52,240 nt of DNA. Source: Betaproteobacteria bacterium (GTDB lineage Bacteria; Pseudomonadota; Gammaproteobacteria; Burkholderiales; Rhodocyclaceae). The notes under the pieces are model-generated. The model searched no databases. It was not told the origin of the DNA and saw only the letters and a program-made list of their open reading frames with translations. Numbering within the stretch: position 1 is the stretch's first letter; each line of letters starts with the position of its first letter. A program made the translations under genes and the position numbers. Positions 35,750-43,298 of this stretch are shown here, in pieces. The stretch spans positions 1 through 52,240 of the forward strand of contig JACQYB010000067.1 of NCBI GenBank assembly GCA_016208415.1. Direction: 5' to 3'.

Positions 35750-37477
35750 ATGTATCCGGACTATCTGAGCGAATCGCTGCAGGCGGTGGAGCGGACCCGT
35801 CCCGGGCGGCTTGAGCTGGCCATGAGCGGCCAGCCGGTCTATCCGCCGATGAACGCCGATGAGCGCAAGGACGTGCTGTCCAAGTACCACCCGGACTTCA
35901 CCCCGGGCGCCAAACGGCCGGTGCGCGTCGGGCCCAACCGGGGCGAAGACATCACCACCGAGGTCGCCGACATCCTGGAGGCCCACTCCATGATCGAGCC
36001 CAAGCTGATGGACATCCATCTGCGCGAGCCCGACTACGAGACCGATCTCCTGATCATCGGCGGCGGCGGTGCCGGTTGCTGGGCGGCCATCACCGCCGCG
36101 CGCAACGGCATGAAGTCGCTCATCGCCACCAAGCTGCGCATGGGCGACGCCAACACCATGATGTCCGAAGGCGGCATGCAGGCGGCCGTTTCGCCCACCG
36201 ACTCGCCCACCCGCCACTACCTGGACGCCATCGGCGGGGGCCACTTCGAAAACAAGCCCGAGCTGGTGCGCGTGCTGACCGAGGACGCACCCGAGGTGGT
36301 GCGCGAACTGGAGAACCTGGGCGTCATCTGGGACAAGATGGGCGACGGCTCGATGCAGGTGCTGCACGGCGGCGGCACCTCGCGCAAGCGCATGGTCTCC
36401 TGCCGCGACTACATCGGCGCCATCATCATGCGCACCCTCATGGACGAGGTGAAGAACCACCCGGACATGATCTCGCTGCGCGAATTCGAGCCGGCGGTGG
36501 AGCTGATCCTGGACGACAAGGGACGCTGCGCCGGGGCGGTGCTCTACGACCTGGACACCGAGCAGTTCCTCACCGTGCGTGCCAAGGCCACCATCATCTC
36601 CACCGGCGGCTTCGGCCGGCTGCACATCCGCGGCTTCGCCACCACCAACCACTACGGCGCCACTGGCGACGGGCTGGTCATGGCCTACCGGGCCGGCGCC
36701 AACCTCAAGTTCATGGACTCGGTGCAGTACCACCCCACCGGGGCGGTATTCCCCGAGCAGATCGCCGGCTTCCTCATCACCGAGAAGATCCGCGGTGCCG
36801 GCGGCCAGCCACTGAACAAGTTCGGCGAGTTGTTCGTCTGGCCACGCGAGCCCCGGGACGTGGAGAGCGCGGCCATCATCCGCGAGTGCAGTTCAGATCG
36901 CAACAACGGCGTCGACACCTTCGCCGGGCGTTCCGGCGTGTGGCTGGATTCGCCGCTGATCGACATGATCCATGGCGCCGGCTACACCCGCCACCAGTTC
37001 CCCGGTATGTGCCGCCAGTTCGACCGCTTCGGCATCGACATCGTCAAGCAGCCGATGCTGGTCTATCCGTCGCTGCACTACCAGAACGGCGGCATCGAGA
37101 TCAACGAGCGCTGCGAGACCAGCATCCCCGGCCTGTTCGTCGCCGGCGAAGCCTCGGGCGGTGTGCACGGGCGCAACCGCCTGATGGGCAACTCGGTGCT
37201 GGACTACAACGTCTTCGGCCGCCGTGCCGGGCGCCATGCCAGCGAGTACGCCAAGTCGGCGACGCTGGGCCGGCTCAACGTCGATCACGTGCGCACCCAT
37301 GCCGAGGAACTGGTGCGCGAGGGCATCGACACCGACCTGGTATCGCCGCTGATCCTGCCGTCCTACACGCCGGAGGATGTCAAGATCCAGCAGCTCGCCC
37401 GCCTCGGCAACGTGCCGGCGCGCCACTCCATGCTGCGCAGCCGCTTCACCCCCGGCGAACGGAAGACGCACCTGTGA
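35750..37477 (+). CDS. frdA: Fumarate reductase flavoprotein subunit (soluble, non-covalent FAD type)
   Basis: This 575-residue flavoprotein starts at the ATG at 35750 after ggagcag; a longer frame upstream is low-complexity. An N-terminal extension of about 95 residues precedes the FAD motif LLIIGGGGAGCWAAITAARN. The loop that carries the covalent FAD histidine in membrane enzymes (SHT..AEGG in E. coli FrdA) reads ANTMMSEGGMQAA here, with Asn135 in place of His, so FAD should be non-covalent. Active-site elements are kept: VQYHPTGAVFPEQ, TEKIRGAGGQPLNKFGE (the Arg proton donor) and HGRNRLMGNSVLDYNVFGRR. There is no Tat or Sec signal and no membrane anchor gene, so it should act in the cytoplasm. 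It would reduce fumarate to succinate in the rTCA cycle, with electrons from FrdB/HdrBC. Reverse use as succinate dehydrogenase cannot be excluded. Confidence 0.88.
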   Translation: MYPDYLSESLQAVERTRPGRLELAMSGQPVYPPMNADERKDVLSKYHPDFTPGAKRPVRVGPNRGEDITTEVADILEAHSMIEPKLMDIHLREPDYETDLLIIGGGGAGCWAAITAARNGMKSLIATKLRMGDANTMMSEGGMQAAVSPTDSPTRHYLDAIGGGHFENKPELVRVLTEDAPEVVRELENLGVIWDKMGDGSMQVLHGGGTSRKRMVSCRDYIGAIIMRTLMDEVKNHPDMISLREFEPAVELILDDKGRCAGAVLYDLDTEQFLTVRAKATIISTGGFGRLHIRGFATTNHYGATGDGLVMAYRAGANLKFMDSVQYHPTGAVFPEQIAGFLITEKIRGAGGQPLNKFGELFVWPREPRDVESAAIIRECSSDRNNGVDTFAGRSGVWLDSPLIDMIHGAGYTRHQFPGMCRQFDRFGIDIVKQPMLVYPSLHYQNGGIEINERCETSIPGLFVAGEASGGVHGRNRLMGNSVLDYNVFGRRAGRHASEYAKSATLGRLNVDHVRTHAEELVREGIDTDLVSPLILPSYTPEDVKIQQLARLGNVPARHSMLRSRFTPGERKTHL

Positions 37478-37553
37478 TGGCCGCCGAACCGCGTCCAGGC
37501 CGGCACGTGCCCTTCGCAGGGGCAGCAAACGACAGCGAGGGTGGAGAGCTGGC

Positions 37554-37961
37554 ATGACCATGCGCATTTCATCTGACCCGGGCAGCGATGCCTTCGTTGC
37601 CCGGATCGAGGAACTCAGCGGGCAGGACCTGCTGGCCTGCTACCAGTGCGGCAAGTGTTCGGCCGGCTGCCCCATGGCCAATTACATGGACATCCTGCCC
37701 AGCCAGATGATCCGTTTCGCGCAACTGGGGCTCAAGGACGAACTCCTGTCCTCCGAGGCCATCTGGCTGTGCGTGTCCTGCCTGACGTGCAACAGTCGCT
37801 GTCCCAAGGGCGTGCGCATCGCCGAAGTCATCGAGGCGATGCGGCAGGTGTGCATCCGCAGCCGCCAGGATCACCTGGACGTGCGCAAGCTGGAAGAAAA
37901 CACCCTCGCCACCATCCCCCCCATCGCCCTCATCGGCGGCATGCGCAAGTTCACGTCGTAG
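37554..37961 (+). CDS. hdrC: HdrC-like heterodisulfide reductase subunit
   Basis: The ATG at 37554 (ggagag upstream) gives 135 residues; a second ATG two codons later is possible. Two 4Fe-4S motifs are complete: Cys29, 32, 35, 39 (CYQCGKCSAGCP) and Cys73, 76, 79, 83 (CVSCLTCNSRCP). Helical stretches QMIRFAQLGLKDELLSSEAI and PKGVRIAEVIEAMRQVC are typical of HdrC. HdrC connects HdrA to HdrB. Its partner hdrB is the first gene of the cluster, 20 kb away, so the pair brackets the island. Location next to frdBA supports HdrBC feeding fumarate reductase. It is the last gene before the convergent pilQ. Confidence 0.88.
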   Translation: MTMRISSDPGSDAFVARIEELSGQDLLACYQCGKCSAGCPMANYMDILPSQMIRFAQLGLKDELLSSEAIWLCVSCLTCNSRCPKGVRIAEVIEAMRQVCIRSRQDHLDVRKLEENTLATIPPIALIGGMRKFTS

Positions 37962-37972
37962 CGACAGGGAAT

Positions 37973-37987
37973 CGGGCGCGGCGCCCG
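37973..37987. other. GC palindrome after hdrC
   Basis: CGGGCGC-G-GCGCCCG is a perfect 7+1+7 palindrome 11 nt after the hdrC stop, in the 147-bp convergent gap before the pilQ stop. There is no T-run, so intrinsic termination is weak; it may stabilise the 3' end of the cluster mRNA. Nothing else recognisable lies in this gap, and no counterpart of the MITE-like element is seen. Confidence 0.4.
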
Positions 37988-38108
37988 CCACGCCCTCCGC
38001 CCCCCGGCGGCTCGGAGAGGGAGCGGAAGCGGCGATTGCGCCGCGGCTTCGCCCGCGCCGCCGTCGAACCGCGGACGAAGCCGCCTGGTCGATTCGCGGA
38101 CGAGGCGT

Positions 38109-40247
38109 TCAGCGCAGCGTGAGCGCCTCGGAAACGATCTTGGGCGTGATGAACACCAGCAGTTCGCTCTTGTTGTCGCGCCGCTCGGTGTTGCGGAACA
38201 GCGCCCCCACGTAAGGCAGGCTGCCGAAGAAGGGCACGCGATTGACCGTGGTGGCCTGGTCCTGGGTGTAGATGCCGCCGATCACCACCGTGCCACCGTT
38301 CTCCACCAGCACCTCGGTCTTGACGTGCTTGGTGTCGATGGCCACGCCGGATCGGGTGGGGATGCGCGTGTTGGGTGTGTCCTTGTTCACGTCGAGCTGC
38401 ATCATGATGCGCCCGTCCGGCGTGATCTGGGGCTTGACCTTGAGCGCCAGGGACGCCTTGCGGAACGACACCGTCGTGGCCCCGGAACTGCTGGCCGATT
38501 CGTACGGCAGTTCCGTCCCCTGTTCGATGAGGGCCTCCACCTGGTCGGCCGTCATCACGCGCGGGCTGGAGACCACCTTGCCCTTGCCGTCGGCTTCCAG
38601 GGCGCTGATCTCGAGGTTCAGGAACTGGGTTGCGGCACGGTTGAACAGCACGAAGGAGAACTGCCCGGGTCGGTTGCCGCCGATGTTGCCGGCGGGCAGA
38701 TTCACGCTCATGGCATCGGTGATGAAGTTGGGATCGGTGGACACCTGGCCGGTGTGGAAACCGGTGTCCGCCAGCCCGCCGCCCACCCTGAACGATCCGC
38801 TGTTGCCGGGGATGCGCCGTCCCGCGCCCAGGTCATGCAGGCCCCAGCGCACGCCGAGGTTGCGCCCGAAGGTATCCTCGGCCTCGACGATGCGCGCCTC
38901 GATGAGCACCTGGCGCACCGGCACGTCGATCTCGGCGATGAGCCGGCGCACGTCTTCCAGCCGGCTGGGCGCATCCTGGACGAACAGCTTGTTGGTACGT
39001 GCATCCACCACGGCGCTGCCGCGCTTGGACAGCATGGGCTGGGCCTTGTCGGTGATGAGCTTCTGCACCGCCTCGGCACGCTGGTAGTTGAGCTGGAAAC
39101 TCTCGGTACGGGTCGGTTCCAGATCGGTGATCTGCTGGCGCGACTCCAGGTCCAGCTTCTCCTTCGCGGTCAGTTCGTCGCGCGGCGCGATCCAGATGAC
39201 GTTGCCGTTCTTGCGCATGTCCAGGCCTTTGGCCTGGAGGATGATGTCCAGCGCCTGGTCCCAGGGCACGTCCTTCAGCCGCAGGGTCAGCTTGCCGGCG
39301 ACGGTGTCGCTGGTGATGATGTTGAAGTTGGTGAAGTCGGCGATCACCTGCAGCACCGCGCGCACATCCACGTCCTGGAAGTTCAGCGACAGCTTCTCGC
39401 CGCGGAAGCCGCCACGGCTGCCCTGCACCAGCTTGTTGGGGTTCTCGATGACCGGCTTCACCTCAACCACGAACTGGTTGTCGCTCTGGTAGGCGTTGTG
39501 CTCCCACAGGCCGCGCGGGGAGATGACCATGCGCACGTTGTCGCCCTGGGTGAAGGTATTGACGTTGGTCACCGGCGTGGCGAAATCATTGACGTCGAGC
39601 CGTTTGCGCAATTCGGCCGGCAGAGCGGTCTTGACGAAGTCCACCACCAGGCTGGTCCCCTCCTGGCGGATGTCGATGCCGGTGGTGCTGTCGGACAGAT
39701 CCACGATGACCCGCCCCTCGCCATCCTTGCCGCGGCGGAACGTGACATTGCGGATGCTGTGGGGCACGTCCGCGGCACGCACTTCGGCGAATCGCGCTGC
39801 CAGCGGCGCCCCCGCCGGCGCAGGGGCCTGGGGCGTGAGGGTGAGCAGCACCGCCCTGCCCTCGGTGCGCATCTCGTAGGCCGGCATGCGTGCCAGATTG
39901 AGCACCAGGCGGGTGCGCTCTCCCACCTGCACCACGCTGGCGCTGCGCACATCGCCCTCGTTGATGGGCTGGGAATTGACGCCCAGCCCGTTGGCGGTGT
40001 TGGGGAAGTCGAGCGAGATGCGCGGCGGGTTGGCAATGCTGAAGGTGGCCGGAGGGGCCGCCAGCGGCTGGCTCATGACCACCTTGACGATGACGTTGGT
40101 GCCCTGCCGATTGACCTGCACCTTCTCGACGGCGTTGAGCGCCGCCGCCGGCGCGGCGGGCCCGGGAGACTGCGCGTGCAGCGGCACGCCGCCGAGCATC
40201 AGCCCGAACGCGGCCAGCCATGTGAAAAACCTTGCCCCCCTGATCAT
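38109..40247 (-). CDS. pilQ: Type IV pilus secretin
   Basis: PilQ forms the outer-membrane pore through which type IV pili extend. The 712-residue precursor has a signal peptide (MIRGARFFTWLAAFGLMLGG...PLHAQ). AMIN-type domains follow (VKVVMSQPLAAPPATFSIAN; RNVTFRRGKDGEGRVIVDLS), then the STN/N0 region (SLNFQDVDVRAVLQVIADFT), an N1 domain with VDARTNKLFVQDAPSRLEDV, and the secretin core ending VPFFGSLPYVGALFRNTERR and LLVFITPKIV. The length is usual. It is the last gene of pilMNOPQ. In relatives aroK follows directly; here the convergent rTCA cluster begins 147 bp downstream. Confidence 0.96.
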   Translation of the reverse strand: MIRGARFFTWLAAFGLMLGGVPLHAQSPGPAAPAAALNAVEKVQVNRQGTNVIVKVVMSQPLAAPPATFSIANPPRISLDFPNTANGLGVNSQPINEGDVRSASVVQVGERTRLVLNLARMPAYEMRTEGRAVLLTLTPQAPAPAGAPLAARFAEVRAADVPHSIRNVTFRRGKDGEGRVIVDLSDSTTGIDIRQEGTSLVVDFVKTALPAELRKRLDVNDFATPVTNVNTFTQGDNVRMVISPRGLWEHNAYQSDNQFVVEVKPVIENPNKLVQGSRGGFRGEKLSLNFQDVDVRAVLQVIADFTNFNIITSDTVAGKLTLRLKDVPWDQALDIILQAKGLDMRKNGNVIWIAPRDELTAKEKLDLESRQQITDLEPTRTESFQLNYQRAEAVQKLITDKAQPMLSKRGSAVVDARTNKLFVQDAPSRLEDVRRLIAEIDVPVRQVLIEARIVEAEDTFGRNLGVRWGLHDLGAGRRIPGNSGSFRVGGGLADTGFHTGQVSTDPNFITDAMSVNLPAGNIGGNRPGQFSFVLFNRAATQFLNLEISALEADGKGKVVSSPRVMTADQVEALIEQGTELPYESASSSGATTVSFRKASLALKVKPQITPDGRIMMQLDVNKDTPNTRIPTRSGVAIDTKHVKTEVLVENGGTVVIGGIYTQDQATTVNRVPFFGSLPYVGALFRNTERRDNKSELLVFITPKIVSEALTLR

Positions 40248-40259
40248 GCTCTCGGTCTC

Positions 40260-40772
40260 CTACTGCTTTTCCTGCAACTGCAGTGTGCTGGTACGCTCGG
40301 CCCAGTCCCCGTTTGCGTCCTCGACCAGCTCCTTGAGGGCCACCTCGGTCTCCGTGATGCGCGTGATGACACCGAAATTCTGTCCGACATGCGTGCCCAC
40401 CCGCACCTGGTGCAGCGTGCGGTCGGCCTGGATGAGGGCGTGGACCTTGTTCTGCCTGAACAGCGTACCGACCATGTGCAGGCTCTCCAGCGGGTAGGCC
40501 TCCAGCGGTTCGCGCGGGCGGTCCGTATCGGGCCGCACCCCGCGCGACCTGCGCTCGGGCTCGATCTTCGACGCCGCGAACGGGTCCACCCGGGAACCCG
40601 CGTCATAGGCCACCTCGGAGAAGGTCTTGATCCTCGGCAGCGGCGGTACGTTGCCCTTCATGTCCTTGGTGGCCTCGTGCATCCAGGACTTGAGATCCTC
40701 GTGCCGCTCGCCGGCGCATCCCGCCAGAGCGAGGGAAAGGCACAGCAGCAGTGTTCGTGCGATGCTCATCAC
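40260..40772 (-). CDS. pilP: Type IV pilus assembly lipoprotein PilP
   Basis: This 170-residue precursor starts MMSIARTLLLCLSLALAGCA; LAGC is a lipobox with the lipidated cysteine at position 19. The body has the PilP pattern DPFAASKIEPERR, then PLESLHMVGTLFRQNKVHAL and a beta-rich domain (VRVGTHVGQNFGVITRI). PilP links the inner-membrane PilMNO complex to the PilQ secretin. Spacing is 12 bp to pilQ and 6 bp to pilO. Confidence 0.93.
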   Translation of the reverse strand: MMSIARTLLLCLSLALAGCAGERHEDLKSWMHEATKDMKGNVPPLPRIKTFSEVAYDAGSRVDPFAASKIEPERRSRGVRPDTDRPREPLEAYPLESLHMVGTLFRQNKVHALIQADRTLHQVRVGTHVGQNFGVITRITETEVALKELVEDANGDWAERTSTLQLQEKQ

Positions 40773-40778
40773 CTGTCC

Positions 40779-41456
40779 CTACCTGCCCGCGGCCCGGGCC
40801 TTGGCCTGCTGCTCGCGCTTCTGCCTGGCCATTTCCTCGTCATCGAGGTAGCGGTAGGTGGTGGCCACCGCGTCCATGCGCAGGCCGCCGGACTGCGCGG
40901 CTTCCACCGCCACGTCCTTGAGCGCGACGATGCGCGTGAGCTTGGCCACATCGCCGGCAAAGGCGCCGAAATCATGGTAGCTGCCGCTCACCCGAACCGA
41001 AACGGGGAGTTCGGCATAGAAATCCCTGGTGTTCTCGGTACCGGGCTTGAACAGTTCGAACTGCAGGCCGCGCCCCAGCCCCGCCTGGTTGATGTCGATG
41101 AGCAGGGATTCCATCTCCGACCGGTTGGGCAACTGGCGCAGCAGCGCACCGAAACTGCGGTCGATCTCGGCGAGCTGCTTGCGGTATTCGTCGAGGTTGA
41201 CCGCCTGCCGCTTCTTCAGCAGGAACTCTTCCTTGAGTTTCTCCTCCTGCTGGCGCTTGCCGTCCAGGGTATCGAGCTGTTCGCGCCAGTCGAACCACCA
41301 GCCGCCGGCCAGGATGGTCAGCAACAGCGCCACCAGGAAGACGACGCGCGGGACCAGCGGCCAGCCGGTGACGTCCTTGAGGTCCAGTCCGCGGAAATCG
41401 TCCGCGATACGCCGGAAGTCGATGTCCGGAAGACTGACGGCCCCCAGTGCGCTCAT
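40779..41456 (-). CDS. pilO: Type IV pilus inner-membrane protein PilO
   Basis: This 225-residue bitopic protein has a cytoplasmic N-terminus, one membrane helix (PRVVFLVALLLTILAGGWWF), a periplasmic coiled coil (QQEEKLKEEFLLKKRQAVNL) and a ferredoxin-like fold domain (LIDINQAGLGRGLQFELFKP...VRVSGSYHDFGAFAGDVA). It pairs with PilN in the pilus alignment complex. Its start overlaps the pilN stop by 4 nt. The C-terminus is lysine/arginine rich. Confidence 0.93.
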   Translation of the reverse strand: MSALGAVSLPDIDFRRIADDFRGLDLKDVTGWPLVPRVVFLVALLLTILAGGWWFDWREQLDTLDGKRQQEEKLKEEFLLKKRQAVNLDEYRKQLAEIDRSFGALLRQLPNRSEMESLLIDINQAGLGRGLQFELFKPGTENTRDFYAELPVSVRVSGSYHDFGAFAGDVAKLTRIVALKDVAVEAAQSGGLRMDAVATTYRYLDDEEMARQKREQQAKARAAGR

Positions 41457-42061
41457 GATTTCTTCTCCGCTGCGCCGGCGGGCCGACCCGCGGGCGCAGC
41501 GCCCGCCGGCTGGGCCGTGGGCTCACGCTGGATCTGGACGTTGAGGCCGAACTGATTGAGGCGGCGGTTGGCGACGCTGGTGGCCTGAATCTCCACCAGT
41601 TCCGGTTTCTCCAGGAATTCGGTGGCTTCCAGGTTACGCATCAGCGCCGATACCCGCGCGCTCGACTGGGCATAACCGACCAGGCTGATGCGCCCGCCCG
41701 CCTGCTTGACGGACTTGAGGTAGATGCCTTCCGGAACCTCGCGGGCCAGGACGTTGAACAGATTGACCGCGTCCGCACGGTTGGTCTGCAGGGATTCAAT
41801 GACCTGCTTGCGCGCCAGTAGCGCCTCGGTCTGCTCGCGCAGGCGCTTGATTTCCTCGATCTGCTTGTCGAGGCCGGCGATTTCCTGCTTGAGGAAGTCG
41901 TTTTCCGCGTCCTGGGCGGCGATCCGGCCCTCGATGAGCGCGTGCACCGCGAAGGCGATCGCCAGCCCGGCCAGCACCGTGGCGCCGGTCAGCACATAAA
42001 AGCGCTGGCGCCGTGCCTTGCGTTTCTCTTCCCGGTGGGGAAGCAGGTTGATGCGGATCAC
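41453..42061 (-). CDS. pilN: Type IV pilus assembly protein PilN
   Basis: This 202-residue protein starts MIRINLLPHREEKRKARRQR; INLLPHR is the conserved PilM-binding peptide. One membrane helix (LTGATVLAGLAIAFAVHALI), a coiled coil (FLKQEIAGLDKQIEEIKRLR) and a small alpha/beta domain follow. An alanine/proline-rich tail ends AAEKKS. It overlaps pilM and pilO by 4 nt at each end, so the operon is tightly coupled. Confidence 0.94.
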   Translation of the reverse strand: MIRINLLPHREEKRKARRQRFYVLTGATVLAGLAIAFAVHALIEGRIAAQDAENDFLKQEIAGLDKQIEEIKRLREQTEALLARKQVIESLQTNRADAVNLFNVLAREVPEGIYLKSVKQAGGRISLVGYAQSSARVSALMRNLEATEFLEKPELVEIQATSVANRRLNQFGLNVQIQREPTAQPAGAAPAGRPAGAAEKKS

Positions 42062-43137
42062 TCGTCGAAACTCCGCAAGGCCAGACCGCAGGCCACCATC
42101 AGCGACGGCGCGTCGGTGGCGAGGTTCTTCGGCTTGACACGGTTCGACAGCATCATGTCGGCGAAGGGGTTGGCGATGAGGGTGTGGATCTGGGTGCGCC
42201 CGGCCACCACCTCGTCGAGGCCGGGGATGACGGCACAGCCCCCCGCCAGCACCAGATGATCGACCTGGTTGTACTGGGTGGAGGTGAAGAAGAACTGCAA
42301 CGCGCGCGAGACTTCCAGCGCCAGGCCGTCCATGAAGGGGCGCAGCAGTTCCGAGTCATAGTTCTCGGGGAGCGTTCCGTTGCGCTTGCCCAGTTCGGCT
42401 TCGTCCGGGCTCAGCCCGTACTGCCGGGTGATCTCGAGGGTGAGCTGGTGGCCGCCAAAGGCCTGCTCGCGGGCGTACAGCGGCTGGTCGTTGCGGAACA
42501 CCGTGACGTTGGTGACGTTCGCACCCACGTCGATGAGGGCGATGACCTTGTTGCGCCCCCCCTCCGGAAGCTGCTGCTCGATGATGTGGAAGGCGGCCTG
42601 GGCAGCGTAGGACTCCACGTCCATCACCACGGCCTTGAGTCCGGCGGCCTCCGCCACCGCCACGCGGTCCTCCACCTTCTCCTTGCGCGAGGCGGCGATC
42701 AGCACCTCCAGTTCTTCGCCGGACGCCGAGGCGTTGCCCAGGGGCTGAAAATCGAGATTGACCTCTTCCAGGGCGAAGGGGATGTACTGGTTGGCCTCGG
42801 CCTCGACGGTGGCCTCGAGGTCTTCCTCGCGCTGGCCGGCCGGAACGATGATCTTCTTGGTGATCACCGCTGCGGCCGGCAGGGCCATGGCCACCTGGCG
42901 CGTGGCGGTTCCCATGCGCTTCCAGGCGATCTTGACCGCCTCGGCGACCATTTCAAGATTGCCGATGTTGCCGTCGGACACCGCGTCCCGCGGCAGCGCC
43001 TCGATGGCGTAGCGCTCGATGCGCAACACGCCCTTGCCGGCGTCGCCCAGTTCGACCATCTTCACGGCCGACGACGAGATGTCGAGGCCGATCAGCGACC
43101 GCGCCCTGGGGCGAAACATCGAGAAATCGAAAGCCAA
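42058..43137 (-). CDS. pilM: Type IV pilus actin-like ATPase PilM
   Basis: This 359-residue protein has an actin/FtsA fold: LIGLDISSSAVKMVELGD (phosphate 1 motif), ALIDVGANVTNVTVFRNDQP (phosphate 2) and LVLAGGCAVIPGLDEVVAGR (adenosine motif). It sits on the cytoplasmic side of the pilus machine and binds the PilN N-terminal peptide. It is the first gene of pilMNOPQ, divergent from ponA across 161 bp as in related genomes. Confidence 0.96.
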   Translation of the reverse strand: MAFDFSMFRPRARSLIGLDISSSAVKMVELGDAGKGVLRIERYAIEALPRDAVSDGNIGNLEMVAEAVKIAWKRMGTATRQVAMALPAAAVITKKIIVPAGQREEDLEATVEAEANQYIPFALEEVNLDFQPLGNASASGEELEVLIAASRKEKVEDRVAVAEAAGLKAVVMDVESYAAQAAFHIIEQQLPEGGRNKVIALIDVGANVTNVTVFRNDQPLYAREQAFGGHQLTLEITRQYGLSPDEAELGKRNGTLPENYDSELLRPFMDGLALEVSRALQFFFTSTQYNQVDHLVLAGGCAVIPGLDEVVAGRTQIHTLIANPFADMMLSNRVKPKNLATDAPSLMVACGLALRSFDE

Positions 43138-43162
43138 GTGAAAATATCCTTTGAAATTGATC

Positions 43163-43186
43163 GGTTATCACCCAAACCTGATAACC
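43163..43186. promoter_or_regulatory. Perfect dyad in the pilM-ponA divergent promoter region
   Basis: GGTTATCA (43163-43170) and TGATAACC (43179-43186) are exact reverse complements with an 8-nt spacer, 26 bp upstream of the pilM start. The surrounding 160 bp are unusually AT-rich for this window. A TATAAT at 43262-43267 is a candidate -10 box for ponA, but I see no good -35. The dyad could be an operator for pilM or a hairpin in its leader. Confidence 0.45.
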
Positions 43187-43298
43187 CGCCTTTAATGCTA
43201 TCAGGCACATCTTTCGCCTGTAAAGCTATTTGGTCACATTCGTGCCCTGGTCCTTTGACCATATAATCGGCACCTGACCGTCGTTTCCTGAGCCCGCC

